32,583 nt of DNA from Rheinheimera sp. (GTDB lineage Bacteria > Pseudomonadota > Gammaproteobacteria > Enterobacterales > Alteromonadaceae). The first letter of the stretch is position 1, and the number at the start of each line of letters is the position of its first letter. The notes beneath the pieces are model-generated. The model saw only the letters and a list, made by a program, of their open reading frames with translations, was not told the origin of the DNA and made no database searches. This document shows positions 6,667 through 16,766 of the stretch, piece after piece. Where the stretch lies: positions 1 through 32,583 of the forward strand of contig NZ_JAVBXS010000053.1 in the NCBI RefSeq assembly GCF_030824435.1. Direction: 5' to 3'. The position numbers were made by a program, and so were the translations under genes.

Positions 6667-8910
6667 ATGGTGTCAAAAGTAACAGAAGATGATTTTCTGT
6701 TTCTCGCAGAAGATGATGTGCCAGAGTCAGAAATCCCGCAAATCACAGGGGAATGGCATCTGCTGATTGTTGATGACGATGAAGAGATCCATACCGTCAC
6801 CCGGCTTGCGTTAAGTGACTTATTGGTGCTTGGCCGCAAACTGGTATTTCACCATGCTTATTCAGGTAAAGAGGCTATTAATTTCCTTCAGAAAAATCAA
6901 AACGTTGCGGTAATTTTACTCGACGTGGTGATGGAGTCTGATGATGCTGGTTTGTTGGTGGTACAACAAATTCGCGAACAACTCGGCATGGACGAGGTCC
7001 GGATCGTACTCCGGACAGGTCAGCCCGGTTATGCGCCTGAAGAAAGTGTGATTAAAGAATATGACATCAACGATTACAAAACCAAAACTGAGTTGACGCG
7101 CAGTAAACTGGTTACTTCTATTATTTCGTCTATCCGCTCTTATCAGCAAATCCGCACTATTAACCAGAACCGGTTGGGTTTACAGAAAATTATTAATGCT
7201 GGCGCTAACTTGCTGGAACAACATTCACTGCATGAGTTTTCCGAAGGTGTGGTGACGCAAATTTCGTCTTTAATAGGTCTACACGCCGAAGGTGTGCTTT
7301 GCGCCCAAATTGAAGATGATGGTTCCGCCAGTGACAATGTGTATGTGCTTGGCGCTGCCGGCCATTATGCGCCTTTTATAAAATGTAAGTTAGAACGTTT
7401 GAATAACCCGCGGATTATTCAGCAAATTTTGCAATGTTTGCAGCAAAAACGCCATATTTTCACTGGTTTTGATACTGTACTTTATCTCGGCAATGCCGAG
7501 CACAGTGCCGCTGTTTATATTGAAACCAACAGGCCTATTGAAGATTTTGACCGTCAGCTGATTGAAGTGTTTTTAAGTAACATTTCTATCGGTTATGAAA
7601 ACGTCACCTTATTCCAGCAGTTAAAACATGCTGCTTATATTGACCCATTAACCAAAACCCCCAATCGTAATGAATTTACTCAGCTACTGGAAGAAACCAG
7701 AAGGCTTGAGCCTGGTAATAACGTCGCCGTACTCATAGATATTGACCATTTTTCTGATGTCAACGACGGTCTGGGCCAGGAAGTAGGTAACGAGTTATTG
7801 ATTGCGGTAACCCGCCGTCTGGTGGAATTGTTTGGCGATGTGGCGCAAATAGGCCGTATTGGCGCTGACGTTTTTGGTTTAATTGGCCCAGAAGATATTC
7901 TGACCCCAACAGCCATTAATTCAGTGTTTGCACAGCCCTTTCAGGCGTCAGAACATGCACTGCAAATTAATGCCACCCTTGGATTTTGCCGTTTGATGGA
8001 CACAGTCAAACAGGGCCTTGGCATTCTGAAGCACGTTTATATTGCGCTGAACCGTGCCAAAAAAAATCTGTCACAGAATTTTGAATATTACAGCAGTGAA
8101 ATGGAAGAGCAGATGGCCGAACGTTTGGCTTTACTGCGGACCCTGCGGCAGGATTTCAGCCAGGATAAACTGCAGTTGTGGTATCAGCCGCAAATATCTT
8201 TGCATACCAATCAGGTGATTGGCATGGAAGCTTTGTTACGCTGGCCAACAGGTCAGGGCGGTTATATTTCTCCGGCGGTTTTTATTCCTTTGGCAGAATA
8301 TTCAGGTTTGATTGTCGAGATTGGCGCCTGGGTCATTCAGCAGGCCTGTCAGCAGATTAAGTTCCTGCAGTCCCAGGGGTTGTCTGATATGCGTATTGCG
8401 GTGAATGTTTCTATGCCGCAGTTCCGTAATCCCTTGTTTGTACAGTCGGTCATTGACTGTGTTGAACGTTATCAGGTGGCGCCTGAACTGCTGGAGCTTG
8501 AGATCACCGAGTCGGTGGTGATGGATGAACCCAAGATAGTGATTGATTCACTGAACAGGTTAAAAGATCACGGTATTAAGGTGGCTATTGATGATTTTGG
8601 TATTGGCTTCTCCAGCCTGAGTTATTTGCAACAACTGCCGCTGGATCGTATTAAAGTTGACCGTGCTTTTATCCGTGATTTTGCCTTGCCAAATGGTGCA
8701 GTTATTGCAGAAACCATTATTCATCTGGGTAAAAAGCTCGGTTTAGCCACTATTGCCGAAGGTATTGAAACTCAGGAGCAGGCAGACGCTGTGCGTGCTA
8801 TGGGCTGTGATGAAGTGCAGGGTTTTATGTACGCCAAACCAATGCCAACCCATGAGTTATTGCCATTCCTACAGCAAGGATTGGCTCTGGTACCCAAAAA
8901 ATCTGAATAG
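6667..8910 (+). CDS. Response regulator REC-DUF3369-GGDEF-EAL, probable c-di-GMP phosphodiesterase
   Basis: A 747-residue soluble protein. The receiver (residues ~31-155) has Asp36-38, phospho-acceptor Asp86, Thr117 in the LRTGQPG loop and a Lys in the Tyr-Lys-Thr-Lys loop. DUF3369 (~165-320), a GAF-like sensory domain, follows. The GGDEF domain (~327-480) is degenerate: its signature reads GADVF at 399-403, so cyclase activity is unlikely. The EAL domain (~505-735) looks active, with Glu-Ala-Leu at 521-523, Asn in AVNVS, ITES, the DDFGIGFSSL loop, the AEGIET Glu and Gln-Gly-Phe near the end. It most likely hydrolyses c-di-GMP under control of phosphorylation. GGATAAGG upstream supports the ATG. 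No partner kinase is adjacent; the hybrid protein at 3227 has lost its kinase motifs. Confidence 0.9.
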   Translation: MVSKVTEDDFLFLAEDDVPESEIPQITGEWHLLIVDDDEEIHTVTRLALSDLLVLGRKLVFHHAYSGKEAINFLQKNQNVAVILLDVVMESDDAGLLVVQQIREQLGMDEVRIVLRTGQPGYAPEESVIKEYDINDYKTKTELTRSKLVTSIISSIRSYQQIRTINQNRLGLQKIINAGANLLEQHSLHEFSEGVVTQISSLIGLHAEGVLCAQIEDDGSASDNVYVLGAAGHYAPFIKCKLERLNNPRIIQQILQCLQQKRHIFTGFDTVLYLGNAEHSAAVYIETNRPIEDFDRQLIEVFLSNISIGYENVTLFQQLKHAAYIDPLTKTPNRNEFTQLLEETRRLEPGNNVAVLIDIDHFSDVNDGLGQEVGNELLIAVTRRLVELFGDVAQIGRIGADVFGLIGPEDILTPTAINSVFAQPFQASEHALQINATLGFCRLMDTVKQGLGILKHVYIALNRAKKNLSQNFEYYSSEMEEQMAERLALLRTLRQDFSQDKLQLWYQPQISLHTNQVIGMEALLRWPTGQGGYISPAVFIPLAEYSGLIVEIGAWVIQQACQQIKFLQSQGLSDMRIAVNVSMPQFRNPLFVQSVIDCVERYQVAPELLELEITESVVMDEPKIVIDSLNRLKDHGIKVAIDDFGIGFSSLSYLQQLPLDRIKVDRAFIRDFALPNGAVIAETIIHLGKKLGLATIAEGIETQEQADAVRAMGCDEVQGFMYAKPMPTHELLPFLQQGLALVPKKSE

Positions 8911-8944
8911 AACTATTGCTGCTTGTGACAGATTTAATCAAAAG

Positions 8945-8974
8945 AACCACCTTCAATGCAGGTGGTTTTTTTAT
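8945..8974 (+). terminator. Intrinsic terminator of the phosphodiesterase gene
   Basis: AACCACCT (8945-8952) pairs with AGGTGGTT (8960-8967) over a 7-base loop and is followed by a run of T residues. It lies 35 bases after the stop. Confidence 0.9.
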
Positions 8975-9057
8975 TTGTCGCTAGCAGGACTTTGGCGCAG
9001 CAGCTGCAGTTTTTATTGACCTTAGATGATGTGCTCTTCATCTTGGCTGAACGCAAT

Positions 9058-9084
9058 AAAAAAGGCGCCAATGGCGCCTTTTTT
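9058..9084. terminator. Bidirectional terminator between convergent genes
   Basis: AAAAAAGGCGCC (9058-9069) and GGCGCCTTTTTT (9073-9084) form a perfect symmetrical hairpin with A and T tracts on both sides. It can end the MCP transcript on the reverse strand and back up the terminator at 8945 on the forward strand. Confidence 0.9.
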
Positions 9085-9102
9085 AAAATATAAAGTCTGA
9101 AC

Positions 9103-10722
9103 TCAGACCCGGAACAGACGGGCGATACTTTCCAGATTTTGTGCCAGATTGGCCAGTTCACGGGCAGCCTTGGCAATATGGCCAGCGCTTTGTGAACTGT
9201 GTTCGGTGTGTTTTACAATTTCCACCACATGACCCACTATAGTGCCTGCCATGGTTTGTTGCTCTTCGGTAGCTGCTGCAATATGTTGGTTCATTTCGCG
9301 GATACGGCGGATACTGGTGGTGATCACCTGCAGCGATTCACCAGCCTGATTGGCAGAAGTTACACTCTGATCGGCCTGTACTGTACTTTGTTGCATTTTT
9401 TGCACAGCTGAGCGGGCAGCAGATTGTAGTTGTTCAATGGTTTTCTGTATTTCTTCGGTAGATTTTTGCGTGCGTGACGCCAGAGTACGCACTTCATCGG
9501 CAACCACCGCAAAACCACGGCCTTGTTCACCGGCACGTGCTGCTTCAATAGCTGCATTGAGTGCCAGCAGGTTGGTCTGCTCGGCTATACCTTTGATCAC
9601 ATCAAGCACAGCACCAACCTGATTGGCGTCCGTTTCCAGTTTCAGAATAACTTCAGAAGCTTCCTGCACATTGGTGGCCAGTTGACGGATATTATTGACG
9701 GTAACACCCACAGTCTGTTGACCACGGTCCGCAGCAACATTGGAATCGTTGGCAGCGCTGGAGGCTTCGTTGGCACTGCTGGCTTCAGCAATCACGCTGT
9801 TGCTCATATCATCCACAGCGTATTTGGCTTGCTCAGCGGCCTGACGTTGCACAGCAATAGTTTTATTGGTGTCGTCGGTAAGTTGGTGTAAGTCTTTGGC
9901 CAAAGACGACAACGGCAGCGCTGTGTTGACAATTTCTTTCACCACACCCTGCAGTTTTTCCATAAAAGAGTTAAACCAGAAAGCTAAATCGCCCAGTTCA
10001 TCTTTGGATTTGGTTTCAATACGCACTGTTAAATCGCCGTCTTCTTTGGCTAAATCTTTCAGTGAATGAATGATATTACCCAGGCTGTTATTAATGCCGC
10101 TGACCACAGGCACTGCAGTACCAAACAACACCAGGGTGGTGATTACACCCATGATGATACCGACGGTAATTAAGGTGCTGGCCTGATTGTTGGCATCGTC
10201 AATTGACGCTTTAAAATGTTTCAGCTGAATATCACGAAATTCGGTGAGTTTTTTTACCGTATTGTCGTAATCGGCGTTCATCTTCTGCGAACGTTCGCCA
10301 ATGGTGGCCATGTCGGCTGTGTTGCTGACCATCTCCTGTGAGACTTTAAAAGCCACGGCATAATAACCTTCAAAGGACGACAGGATAGGGCTGATTTCTT
10401 TGCTTAGTGCAGCATCTAAGGTACTGACCTGATTCAGTTGTTTTTTCAGCTGATCGGCAAAAGCATTGGAAATGTTCAGCGCTTCTTCGTCACCTGTGGT
10501 GACCGCACTTGCCAGCGATTCCTTCACCCGCTCCAGTGCAACCAGACCACTTTCGGCCGCCTGTAATACCGGGAACTGAATGTCTCTGGTGCTTTCCAGC
10601 GTTTTGACGTTATTCAGTGCAGTGACAGTGGCCAACACCAGGTAGATAATAAAACTGATCGTACCGATGAAGGGTATTAAATAAATTTTTTTCGCAATCG
10701 AAAGGCGTTGCAAAAACTCCAT
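9103..10722 (-). CDS. Methyl-accepting chemotaxis protein
   Basis: A 539-residue transmembrane chemoreceptor. Transmembrane 1 spans residues 13-35 and transmembrane 2 residues 184-206. Between them lies a ~150-residue helical periplasmic ligand domain, probably four-helix-bundle type; the ligand cannot be told from sequence. A HAMP domain (207-262) follows, then a long signalling coiled coil whose tip is the nearly invariant [20 protein letters not shown] segment (381-400) that binds CheA and CheW. It ends in Leu-Phe-Arg-Val with no CheR-tethering pentapeptide. AGGGG lies nine or ten bases before the ATG. It stands alone; no che or flagellar genes are in view, so it presumably feeds a chemotaxis system encoded elsewhere. 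Confidence 0.95.
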   Translation of the reverse strand: MEFLQRLSIAKKIYLIPFIGTISFIIYLVLATVTALNNVKTLESTRDIQFPVLQAAESGLVALERVKESLASAVTTGDEEALNISNAFADQLKKQLNQVSTLDAALSKEISPILSSFEGYYAVAFKVSQEMVSNTADMATIGERSQKMNADYDNTVKKLTEFRDIQLKHFKASIDDANNQASTLITVGIIMGVITTLVLFGTAVPVVSGINNSLGNIIHSLKDLAKEDGDLTVRIETKSKDELGDLAFWFNSFMEKLQGVVKEIVNTALPLSSLAKDLHQLTDDTNKTIAVQRQAAEQAKYAVDDMSNSVIAEASSANEASSAANDSNVAADRGQQTVGVTVNNIRQLATNVQEASEVILKLETDANQVGAVLDVIKGIAEQTNLLALNAAIEAARAGEQGRGFAVVADEVRTLASRTQKSTEEIQKTIEQLQSAARSAVQKMQQSTVQADQSVTSANQAGESLQVITTSIRRIREMNQHIAAATEEQQTMAGTIVGHVVEIVKHTEHSSQSAGHIAKAARELANLAQNLESIARLFRV

Positions 10723-10970
10723 ACACGCTTACCCCTGTAGATAACAAACCGGAAGGAATTGTTTGTAATGAATATTTTAAAAAGCGGTTTTAGTATAGTC
10801 AGCAAAAAGCCTAAATGCTGCAAGAAATCAAGGAATGCGACAAAAATCTGAATATAAAGAAGGAATTATAACGATTTGCTTAATTTTGTTTCTGTTTGGG
10901 TGTGAAGCCACAAGCGATAAAGCTTGTTCGGGACTGGGCAGTGCGACAACAGGGCAATAACGGTGCAATA

Positions 10971-10999
10971 AAAAAAGCCCGCATCATGCGGGCTTTTTT
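10971..10999. terminator. Terminator downstream of ppa
   Basis: AAAAAAGCCCGC (10971-10982), loop ATCAT, GCGGGCTTTTTT (10988-10999). The symmetrical hairpin has T tracts in both directions, four bases past the ppa stop on the reverse strand. The 280-base gap to the MCP gene otherwise contains only the MCP promoter region, where a TATACT box on the reverse strand (10792-10797) is a weak candidate. Confidence 0.9.
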
Positions 11000-11002
11000 G
11001 GC

Positions 11003-11533
11003 TTATTTCTGCTGAGCACGTTCAAATGAAGTGCTGATTTCAGCTTTGGCTTCGGCTTTGTCGCCCCAGCCAATTACTTTTACCCACTTGCCTGGCTCTA
11101 ATTCTTTGTAACGTTCAAAGAAATGCTGGATTTGTTGTTTCAGCAGTTCCGGCACGTCGTTGATGTCCTGAATGTGGTCGTAAATTTTGGTCAGTTTGCT
11201 GATAGGTACTGCCAGTACCTTGGCATCTTCACCGGCTTCGTCAGCCATTTTTAATACGGCAACAGGACGGCATTTAATCACAGCGCCTGGTACCAGCGGG
11301 TATGGTGTTGGTACTAACACATCAACCGGATCTCCATCCAGGCTCAGCGTATGGTTCACAAAACCATAGTTGCATGGATAAAACATTGGCGTTGACATAA
11401 AACGGTCAACCCAGACAGTACCGCTGTCTTTGTCTACTTCGTATTTGATTGGATCGGCGTTGGCCGGAATTTCGATGATGACATTAATTTCGTCAGGCAG
11501 GTTCTTACCTGCTGGTACCAGGCTCAGGCTCAT
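11003..11533 (-). CDS. ppa: Inorganic pyrophosphatase, family I
   Basis: A 176-residue cytoplasmic enzyme that hydrolyses pyrophosphate to two phosphates, pulling biosynthetic reactions forward. The length is that of the E. coli enzyme (176 residues). The family I signature with metal-binding aspartates is present (DGDPVDVLV), as are the conserved start ([10 protein letters not shown]), NYGF and the C-terminal Lys-Trp-Val-Lys. AAGGAA about nine bases before the ATG on the reverse strand supports the start. It is a single-gene unit: a hairpin and -10-like box lie upstream and a strong terminator downstream. Confidence 0.97.
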   Translation of the reverse strand: MSLSLVPAGKNLPDEINVIIEIPANADPIKYEVDKDSGTVWVDRFMSTPMFYPCNYGFVNHTLSLDGDPVDVLVPTPYPLVPGAVIKCRPVAVLKMADEAGEDAKVLAVPISKLTKIYDHIQDINDVPELLKQQIQHFFERYKELEPGKWVKVIGWGDKAEAKAEISTSFERAQQK

Positions 11534-11564
11534 GTGAGTTCCTTAAGATAAATGAAAAGTGATA

Positions 11565-11591
11565 AATGCCGCCTATTATAACGGCGGCATT
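11565..11591 (-). promoter_or_regulatory. Hairpin with a -10-like box in its loop, between fbp and ppa
   Basis: AATGCCGCC (11565-11573) and GGCGGCATT (11583-11591) are perfect complements. The 9-base loop on the reverse strand reads GTTATAATA, containing an exact TATAAT about 45 bases upstream of the ppa start. No good -35 lies at the right distance. The same hairpin sits 32 bases past the fbp stop and may also act as a weak terminator, although its T run is short. Which role applies is undecided. Confidence 0.45.
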
Positions 11592-11622
11592 AAAAATGGC
11601 TATGGCTTGCCCCGACAAAAAA

Positions 11623-12594
11623 TTATTGCTGATGATACTTCAGACAAGTTTCCACTTCGTGTTTAGAACCCAGGATCACCGCCACCCGCTGGTGAATATC
11701 TGTTGGCTGAATGTCCATAATCCGTTGGTAACCTGTGGAGCTGACACCACCTGCCTGTTCAATTAAAAAGCTCATTGGGTTGGCTTCGTACATCAGGCGT
11801 AACTTATAAGGTTTGTTGGCATCTTTAGTGTCGGTTGGATACATAAAAACACCACCACGGCACAACACACGGTGCACATCGCCCACCATGGCGGCAATCC
11901 AGCGCATATTAAAGTTTTTACCCCGAGGGCCGGTTTTACCCAGCAGCAAATCAGCAACATAAGCCTGCATTGCTGGCTCCCAATGGCGCTGATTCGACAT
12001 ATTAATGGCAAACTCAGCGGTCATACCAGGCACTGCCACTTCTTCCTGGGTTAACAAAAAGCCGCCGTAAGTTTTATCCAGTGTATAAAGTTTGGTGCCT
12101 TTGCCTGTGGTCAGCGCCAGCATAGTAGAAGGGCCGTACAACACATAACCTGCCGCCAGCTGTGCTGTGCCAGGTTGTAAAAATTGGGCGGCATCTGCGG
12201 CGTCCACATCAGAACGCGCTGGCAGAATAGAAAAAATAGTGCCAATCAGGCTGTTGATATCGGTATTGGACGAGCCATCCAGCGGGTCAAAAGTCACCAG
12301 ATATTTACCTTCAGGGTTACCTGCAACCGTATGATCTTCTTCTTCTGACGAAATAGCTTTGACTAAGCCGGTTTCCAGAATCATGTCTTTGAGTAGCTCA
12401 TTGGCCAGCACATCGAGTTTTTTCTGGGTTTCACCCTGAATGTTTTCATCCAAAGTTGAACCTAACACACCGGCCAGTGCGCCTTGGCCTACACGAAAAG
12501 AGATCTCTTTACAGGCGGCCAGAATTGTTTTGGTCAGTGAAATCAGGTCGGTATCAACTCCGTCCTGCCGTAATACGGGAGCCAGTCGGCGCAT
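11623..12594 (-). CDS. fbp: Fructose-1,6-bisphosphatase class I
   Basis: A 323-residue gluconeogenic enzyme that removes the 1-phosphate of fructose 1,6-bisphosphate. Metal and substrate motifs are visible: the SSEEED segment, the [11 protein letters not shown] motif (metal-binding Asp, Gly, Ser), Asn-Met-Arg in the substrate region, and GGVFMYPTD followed by Lys-Leu-Arg-Leu-Met-Tyr-Glu. The frame is open upstream to 12672, but the family begins at Met-Arg-Arg-Leu-Ala-Pro. AAGGAA seven bases before the ATG at 12594 confirms that start. It is divergent from mpl, with about 216 bases between the starts. Confidence 0.96.
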   Translation of the reverse strand: MRRLAPVLRQDGVDTDLISLTKTILAACKEISFRVGQGALAGVLGSTLDENIQGETQKKLDVLANELLKDMILETGLVKAISSEEEDHTVAGNPEGKYLVTFDPLDGSSNTDINSLIGTIFSILPARSDVDAADAAQFLQPGTAQLAAGYVLYGPSTMLALTTGKGTKLYTLDKTYGGFLLTQEEVAVPGMTAEFAINMSNQRHWEPAMQAYVADLLLGKTGPRGKNFNMRWIAAMVGDVHRVLCRGGVFMYPTDTKDANKPYKLRLMYEANPMSFLIEQAGGVSSTGYQRIMDIQPTDIHQRVAVILGSKHEVETCLKYHQQ

Positions 12595-12750
12595 GGTGAA
12601 TTCCTTGTTGAATAGGCTGTAGGGTGGGTGTCTGCCCTTATTCTGCAGGCCTTTGGGCGCTTGGCAGTACACCGGCGCACAGTGTAAAGAATTTAACGAA
12701 AAAATGCAGTTTTTGGCCTTATTTTATTTGCTTTTGTTGTGAAGCGCTTT

Positions 12751-12759
12751 TGTTACAAT
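12751..12759 (+). promoter_or_regulatory. Extended -10 promoter candidate for mpl
   Basis: TGTTACAAT is an extended -10 element (TGn followed by TACAAT, one mismatch to TATAAT). It lies about 52 bases before the mpl start. No strong -35 is seen at 17 bases, as is usual for extended -10 promoters. Confidence 0.5.
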
Positions 12760-12810
12760 GCCCCATCTTCGCAAAGCTTGATGCGTGTTGTCGCAGCAAA
12801 AGGAAAGGTT

Positions 12811-14169
12811 ATGCATATTCATATTTTGGGCATTTGTGGCACTTTTATGGGCGGTATTGCCGCTATTGCCAAGGCCATGGGGTATAAAGTGACGGGGTCT
12901 GATGCCAATGTGTATCCGCCAATGAGCACTCAGCTGGAAGCTTTGGGTATAGAGCTGACTCAGGGTTATGCCGCCAGCCAGTTTGAACCGGCACCGGATT
13001 TAGTCATTATTGGCAACGCCATGTCGCGCGGTAACGAAGCTGTGGAATATGTGCTGAATTCCAACTTGCCTTACACTTCGGGCCCTGAGTGGCTGGCAAC
13101 GAATGTCCTGCAAAACCGCTGGGTGCTGGCGGTGTCTGGTACCCATGGTAAAACCACAACTACCTCGATGCTGGCGTGGATTTTAGAATACGCTGGCCTG
13201 AAACCCGGTTTTTTAATTGGTGGTATTCCGCAGAATTTTGATGTGTCTGCAAGATTGGGCGACGCGCCTTTTTTTGTGATTGAAGCCGATGAATACGACA
13301 CCGCCTTTTTTGATAAACGCAGTAAGTTTGTGCATTACCGGCCGCGCACTTTAATTATTAATAACCTTGAGTTTGACCACGCCGATATTTTCCCGGATTT
13401 AGCCGCTATTCAGCGCCAGTTCCACCATTTATTACGTATGGTGCCTGGTAATGGTCTGGTGTTATCGCCTGCCAATGTGCCTGCTATTACTGAAACCTTG
13501 CAAATGGGCTGCTGGAGTGAACAACAAAGTTCCGGCACTGATTGGCAGGCAGAGCTTTTGCAAAAAGACGGCACTGCGTTTTCAGTTAGTTTTAAGGGCC
13601 AGCAACTTGGCAAGGTAGAGTGGGATTTAACAGGCCAACACAGTGTTGATAATGGCCTGATGGCCATTGCCGCTGCGCGCCATGCCGGTGTGCCTGCTCA
13701 AGTTGCTATTGAAGCGCTGTCCAAGTTTATTGCGCCCAAAAGACGGATGGAGCTGAAAGGCACAGTGGCCGACATTGCTGTTTATGACGATTTTGCCCAC
13801 CACCCAACGGCCATTGACACTACTTTGGCCGGTCTTCGCAATAAAGTGGGCGAAAAACGTATTCTGGCCGTATTAGAACCGCGCTCCAATACCATGAGGT
13901 TGGGTGTGCATAAAGAAGCCTTGCCCGCTTCGTTAAAACAAGCCAATCAGGTGTTTTTATTTGAACCGGCCAATTCCGGTTGGTCACTGGCTGAAGTTGC
14001 CAAAGCCATAGGGCCGCAGGCCGAAGTGGGTACAGATATCACCGCTTTAGTGGCGCGCATCACAGATCAGGCGCAAAGTGGTGATTCTATTGTCATTATG
14101 AGCAACGGCGGTTTTGGTGGTATTCACGACAAGCTGCTGGATGCCCTTAGAAAAAAATGGGAACACTGA
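12811..14169 (+). CDS. mpl: UDP-MurNAc:L-alanyl-gamma-D-glutamyl-meso-DAP ligase
   Basis: A 452-residue Mur-ligase family enzyme that reattaches the tripeptide recovered from turned-over peptidoglycan to UDP-N-acetylmuramate in the cytoplasm. The N-terminus [14 protein letters not shown] is the typical Mpl nucleotide-binding start. The ATP loop GTHGKTTT lies at about residues 110-117, and the C-terminal domain has DDFAHHP and ALEPRSNTM-like segments. The frame is open from 12739, but AAGGAAAGG precedes the ATG at 12811 and the family starts there. The stop overlaps the ubiX start (TGATG), which begins the operon mpl-ubiX-yadG-yadH. Confidence 0.95.
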   Translation: MHIHILGICGTFMGGIAAIAKAMGYKVTGSDANVYPPMSTQLEALGIELTQGYAASQFEPAPDLVIIGNAMSRGNEAVEYVLNSNLPYTSGPEWLATNVLQNRWVLAVSGTHGKTTTTSMLAWILEYAGLKPGFLIGGIPQNFDVSARLGDAPFFVIEADEYDTAFFDKRSKFVHYRPRTLIINNLEFDHADIFPDLAAIQRQFHHLLRMVPGNGLVLSPANVPAITETLQMGCWSEQQSSGTDWQAELLQKDGTAFSVSFKGQQLGKVEWDLTGQHSVDNGLMAIAAARHAGVPAQVAIEALSKFIAPKRRMELKGTVADIAVYDDFAHHPTAIDTTLAGLRNKVGEKRILAVLEPRSNTMRLGVHKEALPASLKQANQVFLFEPANSGWSLAEVAKAIGPQAEVGTDITALVARITDQAQSGDSIVIMSNGGFGGIHDKLLDALRKKWEH

Positions 14170-14858
14170 TGAGTCACAGCAGCAACAACAGCAACGCTGA
14201 ACAGAACCCGTTGGCGGCGCCAGGTGTAAATCAAGGCGCCGGCAAAGAAGTCACTTTGGCTTTTACCGGCGCTTCCGGCGCTTTATATGGCTGGCGTTTG
14301 TTGCAATGTTTATTGTCGCAGCAGGTAAAAGTGCATCTGCTGATTTCAAGTGCGGCCCGGGTGGTGTTTGCCACTGAACACAATTTAAAGCTAAACGGCA
14401 ACCCACAAAGTTGTCAGCAGCAACTGGTTGAAATTTTTGGCTGTGAACCCAATTTATTGGCTGTATACGGCAAAGACGACTGGTTTTCGCCTGTTGCTTC
14501 AGGCTCAGCAGCACCCAAAACCATGGTGGTTTGCCCTTGTTCTACCGGCACTGTGGCCGCTATTGCTTATGGCATGAGCGACAACCTGATAGAACGTGCT
14601 GCTGATGTGGTAATTAAAGAGCAGGGCCAGCTGATTCTGGTGCCGCGTGAAACGCCACTCAGTGCTTTGCATCTGGAAAACTTATTAAAGCTCGCCAAAC
14701 TTGGCGTGACCATCATGCCGGCTGCGCCTGGTTTTTATCATCAGCCGCAAACAATTGAAGATCTTATAGATTTTATGGTGGCCCGTATTCTGGACCACTT
14801 AAAACTGCCACAACAATTGCTGCCACGCTGGGGTTATGCACCACAGACCCAGGCCTGA
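14169..14858 (+). CDS. ubiX: Flavin prenyltransferase UbiX
   Basis: A 229-residue enzyme that makes prenylated FMN, the cofactor of the decarboxylase UbiD in ubiquinone synthesis. Family motifs include TGASGALYG near the N-terminus (flavin binding), the CPCSTGT segment, [11 protein letters not shown], the phosphate-binding LVPRETPLS, and [11 protein letters not shown] near the C-terminus. Compared with E. coli UbiX it has an extra, low-complexity Asn/Ser/Gln-rich N-terminus of about 25 residues. The start at 14169 overlaps the mpl stop by one base; ATG 14157 in the same frame is an alternative adding four residues. A 23-base gap separates it from the ABC ATPase gene. Confidence 0.93.
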   Translation: MSHSSNNSNAEQNPLAAPGVNQGAGKEVTLAFTGASGALYGWRLLQCLLSQQVKVHLLISSAARVVFATEHNLKLNGNPQSCQQQLVEIFGCEPNLLAVYGKDDWFSPVASGSAAPKTMVVCPCSTGTVAAIAYGMSDNLIERAADVVIKEQGQLILVPRETPLSALHLENLLKLAKLGVTIMPAAPGFYHQPQTIEDLIDFMVARILDHLKLPQQLLPRWGYAPQTQA

Positions 14859-14881
14859 CCTTCCCGCACAAGGAGATTCAT

Positions 14882-15808
14882 TTGACGCTCGCGCTTGATA
14901 TTCAACAGCTGAAAAAAACCTATAAAAGCGGCACTGTTGCGCTGGAAGGTATTGATTTACAGGTGCAACAAGGCGACTTTTTTGCTTTGCTTGGCCCCAA
15001 TGGCGCAGGTAAAAGTACCTGTATCGGTATTATCAGCGCTTTAGTCAATAAAAGCTCTGGTAAGGTAAAAGTCTTTGATTTTGATATAGATACAGCACTG
15101 GAAGACGCCAAAAGCCAGCTGGGCTTAGTACCGCAGGAATTTAACTTTAATCAGTTTGAAACTGTGCTGCAAATAGTGGTGAATCAGGCCGGTTATTATG
15201 GCGTGAATAAAAATCTGGCTTTGGTGCGTGCCGAAAAATATTTAGGTCAGCTGGGGTTGTGGGACAAACGCCATGCCCGCTCGCGCGAACTTTCAGGGGG
15301 CATGAAACGCCGGCTGATGATAGCCCGCGCTTTAATGCACGAGCCTAAGCTGTTGATTTTAGATGAGCCTACCGCTGGGGTTGATATAGAACTGCGCCGT
15401 TCTATGTGGGAATTCCTCAAAGACATTAACCAGCAGGGCGTCACTATAATTCTGACCACCCATTATCTGGAAGAAGCCGAAAACCTGTGCCGTAATATCG
15501 CCATTATTAACAAAGGCCGTATTGTCGAAAACACCAGTATGAAGGCGCTCTTGAGTAAACTGACCAAAGAAACTTTTGTACTGGATTTGGCCACCAGCGC
15601 CAAAGTAGAGCAGCTGCAAGGTTTTACTGTAAGGCAGATAGACGACCACACTTTAGAAATAGATGTGGAAAAAGGTCAGGGCGTAAATGCAGTTTTTACT
15701 GCGTTAACGGCCAAAGGAGTGGAGGTGTTGTCGATGCGTAATAAAGCCAACCGGCTGGAAGAGTTGTTTGTCAGTCTGGTGGAAAATACGCAGGGAGTAA
15801 AAGCATGA
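14882..15808 (+). CDS. yadG: ABC transporter ATP-binding protein, YadG-like
   Basis: A 308-residue ATPase subunit of an ABC exporter, the same length as E. coli YadG. It has Walker A GPNGAGKST (about residues 38-46), Q-loop Gln in VPQEF, signature LSGGMKRR, Walker B LLILDEPTAG, and the H-loop His in TTHYLEEAE. The ~80-residue C-terminal extension is typical of drug/lipid/sugar-type ABC-2 ATPases. The start is TTG at 14882, six bases after a strong AAGGAGA. The last four bases overlap the permease start (ATGA), so the two are translationally coupled. The substrate is unknown. Confidence 0.9.
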   Translation: MTLALDIQQLKKTYKSGTVALEGIDLQVQQGDFFALLGPNGAGKSTCIGIISALVNKSSGKVKVFDFDIDTALEDAKSQLGLVPQEFNFNQFETVLQIVVNQAGYYGVNKNLALVRAEKYLGQLGLWDKRHARSRELSGGMKRRLMIARALMHEPKLLILDEPTAGVDIELRRSMWEFLKDINQQGVTIILTTHYLEEAENLCRNIAIINKGRIVENTSMKALLSKLTKETFVLDLATSAKVEQLQGFTVRQIDDHTLEIDVEKGQGVNAVFTALTAKGVEVLSMRNKANRLEELFVSLVENTQGVKA

Positions 15809-16578
15809 TATCTGGCCGTTATTGGATTGCCTTTCAAAGTATTATTAATAAAGAAACCAACAGATTTATGCGCATTTGGGTGCAAACCCTGGTGCCTCCA
15901 GCCATTACTATGACGTTGTATTTTGTTATTTTTGGCAGTTTAATCGGCTCGCGCATTGGCGACATGGGCGGTTTTAGTTATATGGAATTTATTGTGCCCG
16001 GCCTGATTATGATGTCGGTCATTACCAATTCTTATTCCAATGTGGCGTCCAGCTTTTTTAGTGCCAAGTTTCAGCGTAATGTCGAAGAACTACTGGTAGC
16101 GCCTGTGCCTAACTACATCATAGTGCTGGGTTATGTCGGTGGCGGCGTGGCCCGTGGTGTGCTGGTTGGCCTGATTGTCACTTTGCTCAGCCTGTTTTTT
16201 GTCGATATCCGTATTCATCATTTATTTGTGATTATTGCAACTGTGGTGCTGAGCTCAACCTTGTTTTCATTGGGTGGCCTGATTAACGCTATTTACGCCA
16301 AATCTTTTGACGACATTAGCATAGTGCCAACCTTTGTGCTGACACCGCTCACCTATTTAGGCGGCGTGTTTTATTCACTGACTTTGCTGCCGGGCTTCTG
16401 GCAACAAGTGGCGGCGGCTAACCCTATTGTCTATATGGTAAACGCCTTTCGTTATGGCTTTTTGGGTGTGTCTGATGTCAGTATCACTGTGGCTTTTGCC
16501 GTGATGCTGAGTTTTATCGTGCTGCTGTTTAGCATTGCTATGCATCTGATTAATAAAGGCACAGGCCTGCGCAGTTAA
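15805..16578 (+). CDS. yadH: ABC-2 type permease, YadH-like
   Basis: A 257-residue inner-membrane permease, partner of the ATPase encoded just upstream and close to the 256 residues of E. coli YadH. It has about six hydrophobic segments: residues ~27-50, ~60-80, ~108-130, ~140-160, ~170-195 and ~227-248. It also has the ABC-2 signature region with FQRNVEELLVAPV and LTPLTYLGGVFYSL. The ATGA overlap with yadG indicates coupled translation. It is the last gene of the mpl operon; no clear intrinsic terminator follows within the 188 bases before panP. Confidence 0.9.
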   Translation: MISGRYWIAFQSIINKETNRFMRIWVQTLVPPAITMTLYFVIFGSLIGSRIGDMGGFSYMEFIVPGLIMMSVITNSYSNVASSFFSAKFQRNVEELLVAPVPNYIIVLGYVGGGVARGVLVGLIVTLLSLFFVDIRIHHLFVIIATVVLSSTLFSLGGLINAIYAKSFDDISIVPTFVLTPLTYLGGVFYSLTLLPGFWQQVAAANPIVYMVNAFRYGFLGVSDVSITVAFAVMLSFIVLLFSIAMHLINKGTGLRS

Positions 16579-16766
16579 CAGCGACCGGCTTTGAGCTGTA
16601 GCGGGCAGAGGCGCATATGTTGTGGTTCTGCTTCGTTTTACTGCAATAACCAGTTTTTTGCAGACATTTAATGACACTTTTAGTACAGTAACCGCCTTTT
16701 TGACTGACTGTTTTCGCCGCTGTTTTGGTAAATAAATGCCGGTGTAAAGAAACCCAGTGAGAGCTT

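Noticed and set aside
12595-12672. N-terminal extension of fbp
   Set aside because: The extra 26 residues do not match the family, and a good Shine-Dalgarno site precedes the inner ATG at 12594.
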